Positions 13,013-25,198 of a stretch of 64,000 nt of DNA are shown here, piece after piece. The stretch comes from Corylus avellana (taxonomy: Eukaryota; Streptophyta; Magnoliopsida; Fagales; Betulaceae): assembly GCF_901000735.1 (NCBI RefSeq), contig NC_081541.1:27706813-27770812 (forward strand), written 5' to 3'. The position numbers and the translations under genes were made by a program. The notes beneath the pieces are model-generated. The model made no database searches. It had not been told where the DNA came from and saw only the letters and a list, made by a program, of their open reading frames with translations. Numbering within the stretch: position 1 is the first letter of the stretch; each line of letters starts with the position of its first letter.

Positions 13013-13370
13013 AAACTTCACAAAATATCTACGCGTTTTCATATTATTTTTTTAATGTCCAAAAACTCTAAATTTAAGGTATTGAAATTTCAATTTTTTA
13101 CAATGTTTTCATCGATTAGGATTTTTCGTTAAATATTGTTACAATTTTCAAAATGCTCTTGTTTTTTATTATAAAAAAATAATAAAAAATTACAAAGATT
13201 CAGGCGCTGGTAAGAATTTAACGGAATTTTAAAAAATAAATGCCTTAATTTAGTAGAGGACATTACAAAAAATTGGAAGTTCGATATCCTAAATTTAGAG
13301 TTTTTGAACATTAATAGGGTAATGTCAGAACGTGTGAAAATTTAGAGAAGTTTTGTAAAGTTTGCCTTTT
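13010..13370. mobile_element. MITE-like inverted repeat element
   Basis: About 360 bp that folds back on itself. The left end (AAACTTCACAAAATATC, then TCCAAAAACTCTAAATTTA) is matched by the reverse complement of the right end (GGCAAACTTTACAAAACTTC, then TTCAAAAACTCTAAATTTAG). The arms are about 100 bp and imperfect. No protein is encoded and the target duplication is unresolved. A related element lies at 14,640-15,265. Confidence 0.6.
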
Positions 13371-14639
13371 AAAACTGTTTTTGAATTTACATATAATAGA
13401 AAAGAGTAATGATTTGTATCACGCAAACATTTTACAAATATCTCACAAAGTTGACGTGATAAAGTTTAGTAGCTCTTGCATAAACCCTTGCTAAAAAGAA
13501 TGTTCAAATACTACTAAACCTTGTCACGTCATATTGATGAGATATTTGTATAAGAGAAGAAGCCAAAATTCTTTCTAAACCGACGTGATAAGAATTTTAA
13601 AATGAAAAACAAAAATAAATAAATAAACAACCAGTCTCAAGTGTTTAAAATTTTTGCCACGTCAATTTGGAAAAAATTATGACTCCTACTCTTTGGCTTT
13701 CTAGCAATTCTCTTTGTGTAATAAAGAAAAACTAAAATAAATAGAGGACTAATTATAACTAATTTGCTGAGTTGGAAACATCTTTCAATTATAATTGGAC
13801 GAATTGAAGGAGCATTTTTGAAGATCATGCCATATCACCACAGCCGTCATTTATATTCCCAGTGATGCGGGCGACAGCTGCAGCACGCCAGGAAAGGTTC
13901 ATTTGATCCATTGATCTAAAAGATAACACGTGGCAGGGGACCTCGCTGGCATGGCTTGTAGAAATACACCGAATTGGAGAATGACACCTGGCCATGTAGT
14001 TATGCAATAGGAGAATGTTAGGTGTTCTTTTAGTCCTAATTAGATATTAATTTTATTTTTTTTTTAATTTTTTTTAAAAGCAAAAAAGAAAGTAAGAACA
14101 AGTTTTTTTTTCTACATTTTTAGTAAACAATATCCGCATAATATCAAGAGAAAATTAAAAAAACATAAAAAGAACAGAAAGAAGAGTAATGCTAAGGACT
14201 ATATTTTTATCCTCCTAAAACTGATGTGGCTTTTAAAATTACCAAAAGATGATCTATAGCAGTACTCTAAAAAGATATCTGTATGTAAATATAAAAAAAG
14301 AGGCGGCCATTAGGGGTATAATCTAGAATACACACAATTACAAAATTGAATTTTCTCCCCAAACAACTATTACTAATGTAAGAATCAGAGATATTTTTCA
14401 TTGTCACATCCAATAAGTCTCCGAGCTTACTCCTCTTCGATTGAAGTTTAAGTATGCGATCGATTGCATCTACAATAATGGTTGCATCTTAAACGCTCCC
14501 CATTAGAAGACAGAAATATACTAGAACAAACATAAATTTATTTTGTGTGCCTCATTATTCCAATCATAATCATGCATAGATTAGGTCTATAACTATTTCA
14601 CTATATTAATTATCAAAAAGGACACTAAAAAAGAGAAGA
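13371..14639. other. Intergenic DNA
   Basis: AT-rich, no credible gene. A short segment near 14,186-14,276 beginning GAGTAATGCTAAGGAC resembles MITE termini but I could not pair both ends. Confidence 0.4.
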
Positions 14640-15265
14640 AAACTTCACAAAATCTTTGGAACTTTTACGCGTTTTAAAATTACTTCTTTAATATTCAAAA
14701 ACTCTTTATTTAAGGCATCAAACTTTCAATTTTCTTTTTTTTTACAATCTCCAATCTCATAAGATTTAGGAGTATAAATAATATTAAATTTTTAATTAAG
14801 ATTTATCTAAAAGCAAATTAAACATGCCATATCAACTAAATATGTTAAAGAAAAAGCTATAAAAAATGCAAAATAACATTTTGCATCATGTTTGAATTGC
14901 ACATTAGGCTCCAAGAGTAAGCCTCCTATTCTAATAAAAAAATTGGTAATTTCACTTACCCTTAATGAAGTTACGCGCCTTTTATAAACACTTCCCAATG
15001 TTCAAAGTTTCTCACTTTGGTGTATTGAATTTTGATTTCCTTTCATTTTTTTCCTTCCATTACATATTGCAGTTAAATTAAAAGGTGAAATGAGTAATTT
15101 CAGTAAAGATAGTTTAGTAATTTCACATATTTCCGTTAGGATCTAACAGAAAATCCTAATGAAAGGAAAAAAGTGGAAGAAAATCAAAGTTTGATACACA
15201 AAAGTAAAAGACTTTAAACATTAAAAAAATGTTTGCAAAAAGCACATAACTTCACGAGAGTTAGC
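14640..15265. mobile_element. Diverged MITE-like inverted repeat, related to 13,010-13,370
   Basis: The left end AACTTCACAAAATCTTTGGA, with the internal CAAAAACTCTTTATTTAAGG, resembles the MITE at 13,010-13,370. The right end reads on the minus strand as a similar series (GTGAAGTTATGTGC, then TATCAAACTTTGATTTTC). The middle holds a second smaller inverted pair around 15,000-15,200, so it may be nested. Boundaries are approximate. Confidence 0.45.
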
Positions 15266-16433
15266 CCTAAAAAAAAAACTCTTCTCACATATTCAGTAAA
15301 AAAAAAAAAGAAAAGTCAGAAAAAGAGGACTAGAGGAGGTATCCCCCAGTTGAATTGCAGGGGATCCCAGCCTTCAGGTAGTTTATTTTGTAGGGACTTC
15401 AGTCATAGGTAAATGGAGAGCAATTGATTCACTCGATTCTGCCACGACATATAAATAAATAAAGGTAACAAAAAAGTCAAAATTGTTTGGTGACAAGGGG
15501 AAATCGTGTCGGCAAAAGTTCTGTGGTCTTTACTTCGACCTGGCTGCCTCCACTATTCCATCCCCATGAATGTAAGACAATTCTAAAGATAAAATTCAAG
15601 AAAAAAACAAAATTAGTTTCAATTTAATTTGCAATAAAATTGTCAACTCAAATTCAATTATATAATGATTAAAAAATATATATAAATATATAAAAGCTAA
15701 AAGCTAAAAACTGAGAAAATAAAAAAGTTGGAAGAGGGTGGCGGCTGACTAGCTCACTTTAAGTATTTAAAAGATTTAATGTGATAAATATAAATAGTTT
15801 ATTTGATGATAAAAATTATATGGTTTATTATAAAATACATGGTTAGTGGAGTTAATTTTTTTAAGTTTAAAAATAAAATTAATTTATCTTGTTAACTCGA
15901 AATCTTAAAAAACAATTAAATAAGTAATGATTAGGATGATTTACCAAAAAAAATATAAGTGAAAGACAATATTTACTTCATATGATGATGATGAATGATC
16001 AAGTTAATTAAACAACACATAAACAAATTTGAGTTTGTTTGAAAATAAATGAACCGATAGATTACTTAACTCGGAGATAAGTTATAATATAACTTGTTTG
16101 AAACAAAATTAAATAAACTAACCATCCAAGGGAAATCACCACCTTTTTTTTTAAAAAAAAAAATTTCGTTCTCTGTTTTTGTTTTTGTTTTGTTTTGTTT
16201 TGGTTTTTTTTTTGTTTTTTTTTTTTTTGTAAATTTTATTTGGGTAGAATTGTAATTTTGTTAGGATATTGTCAACAAAAAGACAAAATTTGTATGAAAT
16301 TGAAAAAAAAAAGAAAAAAAAATTGATTTGCTGTAAGAGTCCTAAAGAGATTTGAAACAATTTGTATACCTTAGATATCGATGTGATACAAGTCTAATCT
16401 TAATGACCAATTTCTTACTTGCGTGTTTAAGTA
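15266..16433. other. Intergenic DNA
   Basis: AT-rich with homopolymer A/T tracts (for example 16,144-16,160, 16,200-16,230). No gene seen. Confidence 0.45.
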
Positions 16434-16601
16434 AGTAATTTTAGGTGGTCTACTTATGTCTTATTTGTGTCCTATTAAGATTGATGTAGCTATTAAATCA
16501 TCATTTGATCAAAATTTAATAATGATCAATAAAAAACTCAATGATGATTTTAATAGCCACATCATTCTTAGTAGGACACAAGTAGGCTACCTAGAATTAC
16601 T
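16434..16601. mobile_element. Short palindromic MITE with a 12-bp flanking direct repeat
   Basis: 168 bp. The left end AGTAATTTTAGGTGGTCTAC pairs with the reverse-complemented right end AGTAATTCTAGGTAGCCTAC, and homology continues through the GTCC(T)A-TTAAGA and GATGT-GCTATTAAA blocks to near the centre. The identical 12-mer CGTGTTTAAGTA lies at 16,422-16,433 and 16,602-16,613, which supports insertion. No coding capacity. Confidence 0.75.
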
Positions 16602-17320
16602 CGTGTTTAAGTAGAAGGAATGTTCTTTTTTTTTTTTCTTTTTTTTTTTAATATAGTAATTGACATAAGAAATCACTTAAAATACATTAAATTAGCGTCA
16701 TGTCAATCAATGTAAAATATGCAAGATAAATTAGTGTAAAGAGTGACATTACTCATAGAAAAATACTAAAAACTATATTTTTATATTATAACTATCATAT
16801 GATATTGATATAACAGTTTCAACCAACTTTTAGATCAATTTATTTAAAAATAATAATAAATTGTAAAATATAAATGTGTAATTTCTATCATTACTCTTAC
16901 TCTAAAATGAAAGATTTCAACTCAACCTTTGTAGACAAGCAAATTCACATAGAAGAATCAATTATCCAAAATTCAAATACACAAGATTTATGTCGCATTC
17001 ACATCTCTCTCAACAAATATTTAACTAAAAAATGCATTTTTATATTTTAACTGTCTACTTTTTTAAAGTACTTTCATCAGACTCAGCATTTTAGTTATCT
17101 ACTTTTATTTTTCCATTTAAAATATTCTTTCCTTTACACTTTTCTTATTTTAGAGGAAGAAAGAGAACAATATTATTATTTTTTAATTAATATAACTAAG
17201 AATTTGTTGAGATATAATTGCTACAAAATTGTGAAGCATTTTTTAATACAAAATTAGCCAATTTATTAAAGGAAAGGAAAAAAAAAAAGCCCAACAAACT
17301 CATGGAGAGAAAGAAAGATT
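16602..17320. other. Intergenic DNA upstream of the DUF1645 gene
   Basis: AT-rich. A MITE-like pair around 16,745-16,915 (ACATTACTC...AGAGTAATG type ends) is possible but weak. The last part presumably includes the promoter of the next gene. Confidence 0.4.
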
Positions 17321-17328
17321 TATAAAGG
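17321..17328 (+). promoter_or_regulatory. TATA box of the DUF1645 gene
   Basis: TATAAAGG about 200 bp before the start codon, followed by a pyrimidine-rich leader (CCCCTCC, CTCTCTATCTCTCTCTCGCG at about 17,412-17,431), a layout common in plant promoters and 5' UTRs. Inferred by position and consensus only. Confidence 0.55.
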
Positions 17329-17524
17329 CAGCTTTTGATGACCAGTTTTGTTGTCAGTATCCAAGTCAAAAATCCCCCCTCCCTCTTCTTCCCCTCCCCT
17401 TCCTCCCAACTGCTCTCTATCTCTCTCTCGCGCGCGCTCGTACGCTATAAATCGTCACAGTTCGTCACAGTTGAGCAATCCCTCACTTCTCGATCAAACC
17501 CACAAAAAGCTGAGCAATCCAATC

Positions 17525-18733
17525 ATGGAGATGGAAGTGGTTGTTCCAGTCCCTCCTCCGCCTCCGGTGGACTTCAACTTCGACAGCACCTGCTCCTCTC
17601 CATACATGACAGCTCCTTCCAGCCCTCAACGATTCGGCAGCTTCCTCTTCAGCGCCCCCACCAGCCCTTCACGCGCCTCCGCCTTCTACCGCGAGCTCAA
17701 CGACCTCTCTCTCCACGACATGATTCCCAGAAAGTCCGCCTCCTCTGTTCCTTTCAACTGGGAAGAAAAGCCCGGGATTCCCAAATCCAGACCCACCAGC
17801 AATGGCGAAAACAATAACGATAGCGATGACGGCGACGGCGACGGCGACGGTGACGGTGTCGGTCAGGATTTTGAGTTCAATTTTAGTGGGCAATTAGAGC
17901 GAACTTCTCTGTCCGCGGATGAGCTCTTCGACGGCGGCAAAATTCGGCCTCTAAAGCCACCGCCTCGGTTGCAAGTCGGCGCCGGAGCTAATGGCTCGGG
18001 GTCCAACGTTTCCTCTCCGAGGTCTCCAAAGTCTCCGAGATCTCCCAGATCGAGAATTTCACAGGGAAAGAAAATGGTCCAAGAAGCGCTTTCGCCGCGT
18101 CACAAGAAAGATTTCGATCCATTCGCGGCGGCGATAGAGGAAAACCGCAGAAAAGAAGAAGGGCGAGAATATGAACAAAAGCCGCGGGGGAGAGAAAGGT
18201 CATCTTCATCAAGCTTTCTACGTAAAGGAACAAGATCTCTGTCTCCTCTGAGGGTCTCTGACATTGTTTATGAAGGGGAAGAAAATTCACAGGCGAAAGT
18301 GAATCCTTCAACAACAAACAGCGCTAAACCTTCCACTTCCCCCACTTCTTCTTCAACATATTCTTCATTTCTATCATCCATTTCTTTCTCCAAAGGTTAC
18401 AGAAAATGGAGTCTCAAAGATTTTCTGCTATTTCGGAGCGCGTCGGAGGGCCGTGCAACGGGGAAACATCCATTGACGAAGTACGCGGTTTTGTCGAAGA
18501 ACAGGGCGAATGAAGATGTCAAGAACTCGAGCTTCCGGTCCACGGACAGTTCCGGCTCGGTGTCGAGCCGGAGAAGAGGACCGCTTTCGGCCCATGAGTA
18601 TCATTACACAGTGAACCGGGCGGTTTCAGAGGAGATGAAGAAGAAGACTTTCTTGCCTTACAAGCAGGGCCTGCTGGGTTGCCTGGGGTTCAACCCTGGT
18701 GTGCAAGAAATTTCCAAGGGTTTGGGCTTTTGA
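17525..18733 (+). CDS. DUF1645 family protein
   Basis: Single-exon ORF of 402 residues. I chose the ATG at 17,525 (AATCATGGAGATGG); the frame stays open upstream to 17,348, but that part reads like the translated CT-rich leader. Features: proline run PPPPP (about 9-14), [11 protein letters not shown] (about 77-87), an acidic Asp/Gly repeat (about 99-112) and [20 protein letters not shown] before [13 protein letters not shown] Ser/Pro/Arg-rich stretch of [14 protein letters not shown] type follows (about 163-178), then the signature [18 protein letters not shown] (about 294-311) and a conserved C-terminus with [20 protein letters not shown]. This arrangement is that of plant DUF1645 proteins, whose biochemical role is not established. 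No signal peptide or membrane segment is seen. The 3' 547 bp recur at 33,654-34,200. Confidence 0.92.
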   Translation: MEMEVVVPVPPPPPVDFNFDSTCSSPYMTAPSSPQRFGSFLFSAPTSPSRASAFYRELNDLSLHDMIPRKSASSVPFNWEEKPGIPKSRPTSNGENNNDSDDGDGDGDGDGVGQDFEFNFSGQLERTSLSADELFDGGKIRPLKPPPRLQVGAGANGSGSNVSSPRSPKSPRSPRSRISQGKKMVQEALSPRHKKDFDPFAAAIEENRRKEEGREYEQKPRGRERSSSSSFLRKGTRSLSPLRVSDIVYEGEENSQAKVNPSTTNSAKPSTSPTSSSTYSSFLSSISFSKGYRKWSLKDFLLFRSASEGRATGKHPLTKYAVLSKNRANEDVKNSSFRSTDSSGSVSSRRRGPLSAHEYHYTVNRAVSEEMKKKTFLPYKQGLLGCLGFNPGVQEISKGLGF

Positions 18734-18775
18734 CACGTGGCCGATCCAGATCTCTCATCTGGGTGGGTCCCTTCA

Positions 18776-18778
<3 letters not shown>

Positions 18779-18812
<34 letters not shown>
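18779..18812. repeat. (TA)n microsatellite
   Basis: A TA dinucleotide run just after the DUF1645 stop. The matching run in the second copy (about 34,245-34,267) is shorter by several units, one of the clearest length differences between the two copies. Confidence 0.9.
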
Positions 18813-18816
<4 letters not shown>

Positions 18817-20384
18817 CAGTAATTATATATGTTTAGGGTTTGTAATTTTATGAGCAGCTTGGTATATTTGTTCTCTGATTTGTGTCTCTATCCATGAAAG
18901 GGACTGAAAATGTATGAAAGTTGTTACAGCAAGACATAAGAGATTACGTACACAAAGTGTTTACTTGATTGTGTTTAATTAGGTAAAAGTAAACGCTTTC
19001 TTTTCCTTATGGTGAGGTGCAAGTAAACATTAATTAAATAGTTAGAAACCTGTCAATCTTATCACCATAATTGATTCTGATTAAATTTCTAATTTCATAT
19101 ATTAATGACACTTTGAAAACTATATATAATATTGGTCATCTCCTTCGACGACATCATAGGCTCCATTTTTATCTATGCATTTGTTCTGAGTTTAGCTTCG
19201 AGTTGAACTCGATTTTTATTGATGCATTTGTTCTAGGTCTAGTTTAAGTTGGAATAAAACGCGTGTTTTAATCTCAACGGGTGTAAAGGCATATTCTTTT
19301 ATGAAATGTCTGGAGAATGATAGCACTAGATGGATTTGGCAAAAAAAAATATAAAGAGATTAGGGAAAGGGAAAAGGGTATTAGGAGATCACATGCAAGG
19401 AAAGGAAAATGTAAGAGAAATCATTAGTGGTAATGATGTTGTACAGTAGAAAGTTGTGTGTGATTGGGTTGTTGGCACCAATGGTGGAGTGAAGGTGGAC
19501 GAATTATGAATTTGAAATTTAGAAAAAAAAGGAAATTAAACAAACAAAATTAACCTTTTTTCTTTCTCATTTGGGGCCATGTTTGTCTAAATATCCCTCC
19601 AAACTGCAATGATTAGGGACCCGTTTGTACAACAACAGCTGTAATTTGAAATGTTTTTGCCCCAAGGCATGTGTTGTGTCTTAATATTTGTACTTTAAAG
19701 TTTCAAATGATAGGGAAAGGCAACAAAAAAGAAAAAACAAAAAAAAAAAAAAAGGTAAAAAGTAGACAACGAAATTTCAGACAGAAACCAATTATGCAAT
19801 TAGGTAATTGGTATAGTTACCATAGTACTCTATGTCGTATATATAGTTTATAAAATAGATTGTTTTTTTTTTTTTTTACAAAGTTCAACTAGGAGATAAT
19901 TGTTCATTTCATGGGTTTGAACCTTCAAAAATATGATTAAATTAACAATAATCATCACTTAAGCTTCTTCGCCTTTGAACCGATCGATTACCACTTTACC
20001 TTGATCAACCGTGCACTGATAAGCTGCATGCTTACTACTAAAATTTATGTTTACATCGTGTCAATTCTAATTTATTAATTTTATGTTAAATTATTAAAAT
20101 TTATCCGCCCTTTACGTAGCGTGTCGTGTTGATTGCATCATGAGTTGTGCTTTAATTAAATGCTCACATTCCTGTACGGGAAAGAAGCAGCCATGCATGG
20201 AAATTAAACTAGCTTTATGTAAAGGCTAGCTATGTCGATAATAGAGGAGACCCACGTGAAACTAGTAATTGTGTCACCTCGTTTATCTCTCCTTTATTAT
20301 TTAGAGTGAAAAAAGTAAAATAGGAGATGGTGCATGGTCGTGCATGATAGATAGATCATACATCAATATCATACAACTATAGTC

Positions 20385-20388
<4 letters not shown>

Positions 20389-20453
<65 letters not shown>
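20389..20453. repeat. (TA)n(GA)n compound microsatellite
   Basis: TA repeats followed directly by GA repeats. Segment B has a much shorter version at about 35,826-35,849. Confidence 0.9.
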
Positions 20454-20457
<4 letters not shown>

Positions 20458-20623
20458 GACTTGATGCTAGCTTCAGAACCATTACAATTATATCCACACA
20501 AAAAGTTTGTCTCATTTATGTGATTATAATTATTATGATGATGGCAATGATAATGATGATGCCATAGTTATGTACATACAGCAGCCTTATTGCGTGGTTT
20601 TTGGCGTTAGTTATGATGATAAT

Positions 20624-20910
20624 GGATTCGGATCTCTTGAAATTTTTAGGAGAATTCTAATTTCTAAAATTTCAGATCCAAGTCATTCATTTTCATCCAA
20701 GATTCATTATTCTGTCACGTATTCCACTACTAATAAAATAATAAAATAATGATGATTATTAGTATCATTAATATCATTAAAAATTTATTATTATTTTATT
20801 AGTAGTGAGACACGTGGTAGGATAATGACTCTTAAATGAAAATGAATGACCTAAATCTGAAATTTCAAAAATTAGAATTCCCATAAAAATTCCAGGAGAT
20901 CTGGATCCGA
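20624..20910. mobile_element. Palindromic MITE
   Basis: Left arm GGATTCGGATCTCTTGAAAT..., right arm reverse complemented CGGATCCAGATCTCCTGGAA... The arms stay similar through TTTCAGATCCAAGTCATTC / TTTCAGATTTAGGTCATTC and CATTTTCAT, leaving a short AT-rich loop containing TAATAAAATAATAAAATAA. No coding capacity. The duplicate is at 36,019-36,295. Confidence 0.65.
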
Positions 20911-23900
20911 TGATGACGGTAGTCTTTCTTGATGAGTGCATGCATGTGTGGTTTAATTATATATGTTTTGTTCATGGGTTTTTCATTTTTTTAATGGGTG
21001 GAAAAAGAAGAAAACAAGAAAAAAAAGAAAAGAAAAGAAGAAAATTAAAGCATATGTAAATAGGCCAACATCCGGCCTCTTTTAAATACAGAGGTTGCCG
21101 GCCTTCTGATCATCGATCGGTGTTGTTTGTGCATGTAAGAGATTCTGTTTCTTCTACAGGAATATTAATGTAGATCTATTGATCGATGTACGTACGGTCA
21201 GATGTTTTGTTTGGTTGTAGTGCTGAATCATATCTGTGCATACAAATTTGTTGTTGTCGAGCTTGTAGATCTAAATATATATATATATAATAATTTTGCT
21301 ATTCGAATAATTAAACAAGCCATTATTAGTAACTTTGCTGTAATCTAAACGTTAGAGGTAAGAGAGCTTTTATAGAATTATATGTATATATTGTAGTTGG
21401 ACAACTCAAAATTTATTTGATCAAGTAGATATTATGTACAGTACTCCTTCACAAATACCGTTCAAATTACTAACAACGTACTTAGACGAAAAAAAGAAAA
21501 GAAAAGATGGAGTTCTCAATTCAACAGGGTGCGAAACCATCTTTCTTTTTTGTTCTCTTCGTTAGAATCTTTAACAATTTTTTTTTAGCATGGATATATA
21601 GATATATACTTTTTTTATAGGTATTTACCATTGATGTTTGCGTATAATCAAATTTTTAAGATTTGATTATTTTTTGTAGAATATATACCTCACATACCAC
21701 ATATTGTCAATGTAATACAATTATATAATAAAGTCATTCAATATAAAGATGATCTTCCATTGGATTCTTCTAAGTAATGGATGTAGGTATTTAAAGCAAA
21801 ACCACTTTGAATTTCTGTGTTCTTTTTCTCTCTTTTCGCTTCTGCTTTTTTGCGTAAATCTTATTTTATTTTATTATTTTAACAATCTTATTGTTCTTGA
21901 GAGTATGGAAGCATGCACCTTCTTGCTTGAAAAAGAAAGGCATTAGCTTATACTTTACTACCAAGTTTACCTAATCATTTATACTCAATTTCCTTGATTA
22001 GCTTTGAATGCAGGCCTTTGACTGATTCCTTTGAGATTTTCTTTAGATAATTAATAATGAAGTGATGTGCTTGAGAGTAAAGCATTTGGGATAAGGACAT
22101 TATTTTAAAAGTAATTAATTAACCAAAGATTAAGTCAAAAGTTGTCTCTATATAAAATAAAACAAAGAGAAAGATGAAGAAATTAAACAACCATCCAATA
22201 TGTCTCTTGCATGCCAGTTGGATTGGCAAGCTTAGCTTCGAGCTTCACTTCATGGAAGTTGCAGTGTAAAAAACAAAGACAAAATGAGATATAACTCAAT
22301 AATAAGAAAAAGAAAAATAATAACAATTCCATGCTTGAGGGACTGAATTTAGCTAGAGTGAGAAATTTAAATGGAATTATTTGGGACTAGAGAATCTGAA
22401 GTCCACAAAAGTCCATGTATTGAAAAGAGGTGTTGCTCAGAAAAAAAGAAAAAAAGAAAAGAAAACAAAAAAAGAGTTGTTGAAGATGTTGAAGATGGAC
22501 CAGATGGTCATGATGGGTCCTTGTAACTTGTAAGGCCAATTATATACAGTCAAAATGGTGGGCACTCTTCACATAAGTAGAAGCTACCCCTAAATTATGT
22601 TGCCTGCTTCTTTCTTTTTTCTTTCTTTCTTTTTAGATAAATGTGGTTTACTTGGTCATTTAAGCAAACAATTTTATTTATTTATTTATTTTTTAAACCA
22701 CTTTGGTTTCATTTTGGTTGGTTATTGATGTTTTAGTGAGGCTGACTTAGGCTATAGTTCAGTTGGACTTGAGAGAACGCTTACCCAACCGTCTAAGATC
22801 ATGTTTGAAATTCCGTTTGAAAAATAGAGTTTATAGGTTAAAAAACGGTTTTTGAGAAAAACTTTATTTTTAAGTTTTTGCTAAAAGTACGTTTTTGCCA
22901 TTTTTTTTAAAACTTTTTGGATATTTAAAAGTGCTTTTAATATTTCTTTACCAAACATATACTTTTTTTTTTTTTTTTTTTTCTTTTTCTTTAAACGAAC
23001 TTTTTAAATATTAAACGTACTTTTACGCACTTCAAATAAACATTCAAATAAGCCCTAAACCTCTTCTAGGCGGCTTCTAACAAGTAAATGTAACAAGTAA
23101 ATGTACTTTTACACTCAAGAAAATAGTCACAATTAATCTCTCTCACCTACCATTTTAATTAGAAAAACATCTCATTACGTTATAAACTATACAACATTAA
23201 GTTATATAAGAATGTCAAATTTCCCTAGCAATAGGTCCATCAAGTTTGTTTAATGATTTCATCTGGTCTATTTCATTTTATTCCCGATTAATGAAATAAT
23301 GAAATTTTTAATTTATTTAAAATTTAAACTATTAGTTAAATTAATGTTTTCCAATAATAACAATAAACCCTTCATAAAAATAAAAATAAAAATTTAAAAG
23401 TTGTCAATTTCCCTTTTTAAAGTTGGCGGTGCACGTTTTGATCTAAACGGTCTGACACCATTTGAAAGCAGAGACACGAGATGTCCAACAAAAGTCCAAC
23501 ACCATACGTGAAACCAAACAAAGGCCCTATAGCCGTGCGCCACATGGTCAACGATAGGACACAGCTCACAGACGTCATCCTCTTGTTTAATTGCTTTCTT
23601 CTGCTAAAGCCGAAAATGTTGACAAAAGAAGTCAAAGGATAGACCTAGTCAATAGTACCGGAAGGTCCACGTGCTACATCGACTTGAGCTCTTTCCCCAC
23701 TACATTCTTGTGGTGGTCCGTGGTCGGAAGGCCGCCGAGATCATCATCATGGTCCCAGAATTTCTTCCCATTTTAAAAGGCTGGTCAAAATATGCAACAT
23801 CCATATAATTAGCCGACAATAATTCATTCTCATAAAATTTTACCTTAAAATTATAGGTAATTTTTTTGTTTTTTACCTCCATAAAAAGTAATTGTTTTAG

Positions 23901-24265
23901 TTTTGCTCTTTTTTATTGATATTCAGGTTCCGCCCTTAACCCCAATTCTCTTGCTTGATGATGAGAAAATTTACAAATTGAATCAATTGATACCAATATG
24001 ATGATGTATAAAATATTGTTTGCATAAAGATTGTTAGTAAATTTTTGCCTATTATCCATTAATGCCATATCTAATTATTGTATCCACTTTTCCATTTATC
24101 ACCAATTCTAATGTTGCATATTATTATAGATCAAGACCTTAAATTATCGCTGTAGCCGGCGTTAGAGAGAGAACTTTTGACCTCTCTCTAGTTTTTCCTT
24201 TCTGGTGAGTTTTTTTAGAGAGAATGGATGGTTTTCCATCCCTCCTCCCCCCTCTCACCCTTCTT

Positions 24266-24666
24266 AGGGTCTATTTGGGAGTGTATTTTTTAAAAAATAA
24301 TCTGCGTTTTTAAACCAAATCACAATTTTGGAGTGTTTGAAATTGCGATTTTAAAAACGCAAATTTTAAAATCGTGAAAAAATTTACGATTTATATAAGC
24401 TGACTAGGAGGTGTTTATTTAAAAAAGTGCGAATTTAAACCAAAATCACGATTTCCCTTAAAACAATATTTGGCGCAATATTTACCTATTTGGTTATAAA
24501 ACCGCAATTATATGCTAATGTTATCCAAACACTCAATTGATAAAAAAAAAAAAAAGGTACTTCATAATGTGTTTTACCAAATGCCTATGCAATCTTAAAA
24601 AGTAGCGATTTCAAAAACGTAATTTTTAAAATTGCACTTAGTGAAATCGTACTCTCAAACGGCCCT
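24266..24666. mobile_element. hAT-like MITE
   Basis: The ends read AGGGTCTATTTGGGAGTG (left) and, reverse complemented, AGGGCCGTTTGAGAGTAC (right), resembling the AGGGNCNTTTG termini of plant hAT-type MITEs. Internal blocks such as TGCGATTTTAAAAACGC occur in both orientations. No clean 8-bp target duplication was found. The duplicate is at 39,695-40,110. Confidence 0.6.
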
Positions 24667-25088
24667 TATGCTTTTATGCACTTGTTTTTTCTTTTTAATT
24701 CAAAAATAACATTACAAATTAAATGCTAATTTGAGAGAAATATGCGTAAATATTCTAATTCAAAATTTCCAAGTAAGATACAAAGAAGAAAAGCTTTGGT
24801 TTGGAGGCCCACCGACACCGTGACTTGATTAGGATAGAAGTTGGAAGTCACACGACGACGAGGTCAACAACATATGTATTCGATGAGCTGCTTTTCATGT
24901 TGATTTCCATCGCATGTGTGATTATAGTTGTTTTTGTTGCACAAAAAATGAGTTTATCCTCTCATAATTCCCTTTTCAAATATTGTCCAAAGTAGAGTGG
25001 TCTTTCTTTTCCATGTATTTCTTAATATGTCTTGTTGGACACGACAAAACTGTAATTAGGAATGCCATAAAACATGTGTAATAGTTTT

Positions 25089-25198
25089 TAAGGATTAACT
25101 CAATCGACTGTGGACTACGCCTTATGAAACAGATATCATTAGTTCAAATTCTCTTTCTTTTTTGTGTGAACATATAAAATAAAAAAAAAAAAAAAAAA
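25089..25198 (+). mobile_element. tRNA-derived SINE copy (diverged)
   Basis: TAACTCAATCGACTGTGG (A-box region), then ACGCCTTATGAAACAGAT and AGTTCAAATTCTC (B-box region), GTGTGAACATAT and a poly(A) tail. Same order as the reference copy at 48,911. The duplicate is at about 40,535-40,648. Confidence 0.6.

Noticed and set aside
17335..17817. Open frame overlapping the DUF1645 start in another frame, and the 59-codon N-terminal extension of the DUF1645 frame
   Set aside because: Both read through the CT-rich leader; the conserved protein begins at 17,525 and the alternative frame has no family features.
20301..20501. ORF rich in Ser-Leu and Tyr-Ile repeats
   Set aside because: It is the translation of a (GA)n(TA)n microsatellite.
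24801..24995. Short ORF with a hydrophobic stretch, identical in both duplicated segments
   Set aside because: Preserved only because the segments are near identical; no family match and no sign of selection can be judged.
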